Assembly: GCA_030622395.1 (NCBI GenBank)
Contig: JAUXGF010000229.1
Location: forward strand, 1 to 5,496
Reading direction: 5' to 3'
Source: Calditrichaceae bacterium
GTDB lineage: Bacteria > Calditrichota > Calditrichia > Calditrichales > Calditrichaceae
DNA: 5,496 bases
The notes below the pieces were generated by a model. The model did no database searches. It was given only the letters and a program-made list of their open reading frames with translations, and was not told the DNA's origin. Positions 4,924 through 5,496 of the stretch are shown one piece after another (position 1 is the first letter of the stretch; the number at the start of each line of letters is the position of its first letter). The translations under genes and the position numbers were made by a program.

Positions 4924-5496
4924 AAAACATGAAATTTTTGAAATAGAAGTTTTAGAAACGATAAAGAACTCCAAACTTTTAGAGCCCTTGGTGTTTGGCG
5001 GCGGCACTATGCTCAGGCTGTGTTTTGAGCTCAAAAGGTATTCAGCGGATCTCGATTTTTGGTTTATCAAAAAAGTAGCTGCAGATACCTATCTCGAAAA
5101 ATTGAAGCGGGTTTTAGATCAAAAATATGAACTAACTGATGCACAAATCAAACATTATACTCTTCTGCTGGAACTCCGCTCCGCAGATTATTCGAAGCGG
5201 CTTAAAATTGAAATACGTAAAGAAGTCAAAGAATGTGATTTTCAGGAAAGGATTGCGTTTTCAAAATTTAGCAACAAACAAGTAATATTAAAAATCCATA
5301 CCCTTGAGCAGACAATGAAAAATAAAATTGACGCCCTGTTGGGAAGAGGCGAAATAAGAGACGGTTTCGATATTGAATTCTTACTTAGAAAGGGTATTGC
5401 TTTCCCGGAATTGAAAGAGGAGCGGAAAAAGAAATTACAAAAACGCCTTGACGGCTTTGAAGAGAAGGACTTTAAAGGACTCAGTTGCAAATTTAG
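4910..5496 (+). CDS. AbiEii-like nucleotidyltransferase toxin, 3' end beyond window
   Basis: An uninterrupted frame of 195 codons begins at the ATG at 4910 and is still open at the right edge. It has the AbiEii/AbiGii toxin signature. The nucleotidyltransferase motif I GGGTMLRL (30-37) is followed by RYSADLDF (43-50), with Asp47 and Asp49 as the metal-binding pair. The strand RLKIEIR (97-103) offers Glu101 as the likely third carboxylate. The family-specific motif MKNKIDALLGRGEIRDGFDIEFLL (split as K137-D141, R146 and R150-D154) supplies the conserved Lys, Arg and Asp residues. Characterised relatives transfer nucleotides to RNA targets such as tRNA acceptor ends and block growth, giving plasmid-type stabilisation or abortive infection. 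The target here is unknown. The start overlaps the antitoxin gene by 14 bp in the +1 frame, with only a weak AGAG ahead of it, so translational coupling is likely. All catalytic motifs look intact, so the toxin is probably active. Confidence 0.87.
   Translation, partial: MSFFEKHEIFEIEVLETIKNSKLLEPLVFGGGTMLRLCFELKRYSADLDFWFIKKVAADTYLEKLKRVLDQKYELTDAQIKHYTLLLELRSADYSKRLKIEIRKEVKECDFQERIAFSKFSNKQVILKIHTLEQTMKNKIDALLGRGEIRDGFDIEFLLRKGIAFPELKEERKKKLQKRLDGFEEKDFKGLSCKF

Noticed and set aside
5242..5490. Minus-strand open frame of 82 codons opposite the toxin gene
   Set aside because: It is antisense to the conserved nucleotidyltransferase motif region; Ser/Phe-rich composition is typical of the complement of Lys/Glu codons.

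Overview
The window looks like a piece of a moderately AT-rich Gram-negative bacterial chromosome. The best guess is a lineage of the FCB (Fibrobacteres-Chlorobi-Bacteroidetes) superphylum or a nearby uncultured phylum. That guess rests on a large outer-membrane beta-barrel protein with a signal peptide ending in FAQ and a terminal Phe, a DUF4846 lipid- or envelope-type exported protein, and TGTCATTTCGA-type palindromic interspersed repeats. It is inference, and no marker gene here fixes the taxonomy.

Layout. Four genes lie on the minus strand: a DUF4846 exported protein (3305-4183), a small four-helix membrane protein (2590-2961), an exported FecR-domain/beta-barrel protein carrying a thrombospondin type 3 calcium-binding insert (333-2447), and the first 37 codons of a HAD-superfamily hydrolase (1-113, running off the left edge). 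The gaps between them are 142 to 343 bp and contain repeats, so they are probably separate transcripts rather than one operon. On the plus strand, diverging from the DUF4846 gene, is a two-gene AbiE-type (type IV) toxin-antitoxin operon: an AbiEi-like winged-helix antitoxin (4339-4923) and an AbiEii-like nucleotidyltransferase toxin (4910 to the right edge, still open at 5496). The two genes overlap by 14 bp.

The intergenic DNA is rich in structure. A 98-bp palindromic element with two internal CCCGAT hairpins lies between the HAD and FecR genes. A degenerate CCCGAT hairpin lies in the FecR leader. A seven-unit heptamer tandem array and a G/C-tract palindromic element lie between the membrane protein and DUF4846 genes. 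The toxin-antitoxin operon has a good sigma70-type promoter (TTGACA, 17 bp, TACATT), and a perfect 9-bp inverted repeat begins directly after the -10 box. This arrangement is expected if AbiEi represses its own promoter.

The points most worth attention are the operator-like palindrome, the T7 homopolymer in the antitoxin-toxin overlap (losing one base there would fuse the two proteins in frame), the FecR-linker-barrel-TSP3 architecture, and a candidate Cys/His pair in the DUF4846 protein. I did not find a clearly undescribed system. The defence-type module is a recognisable AbiE family member with a few unusual details.
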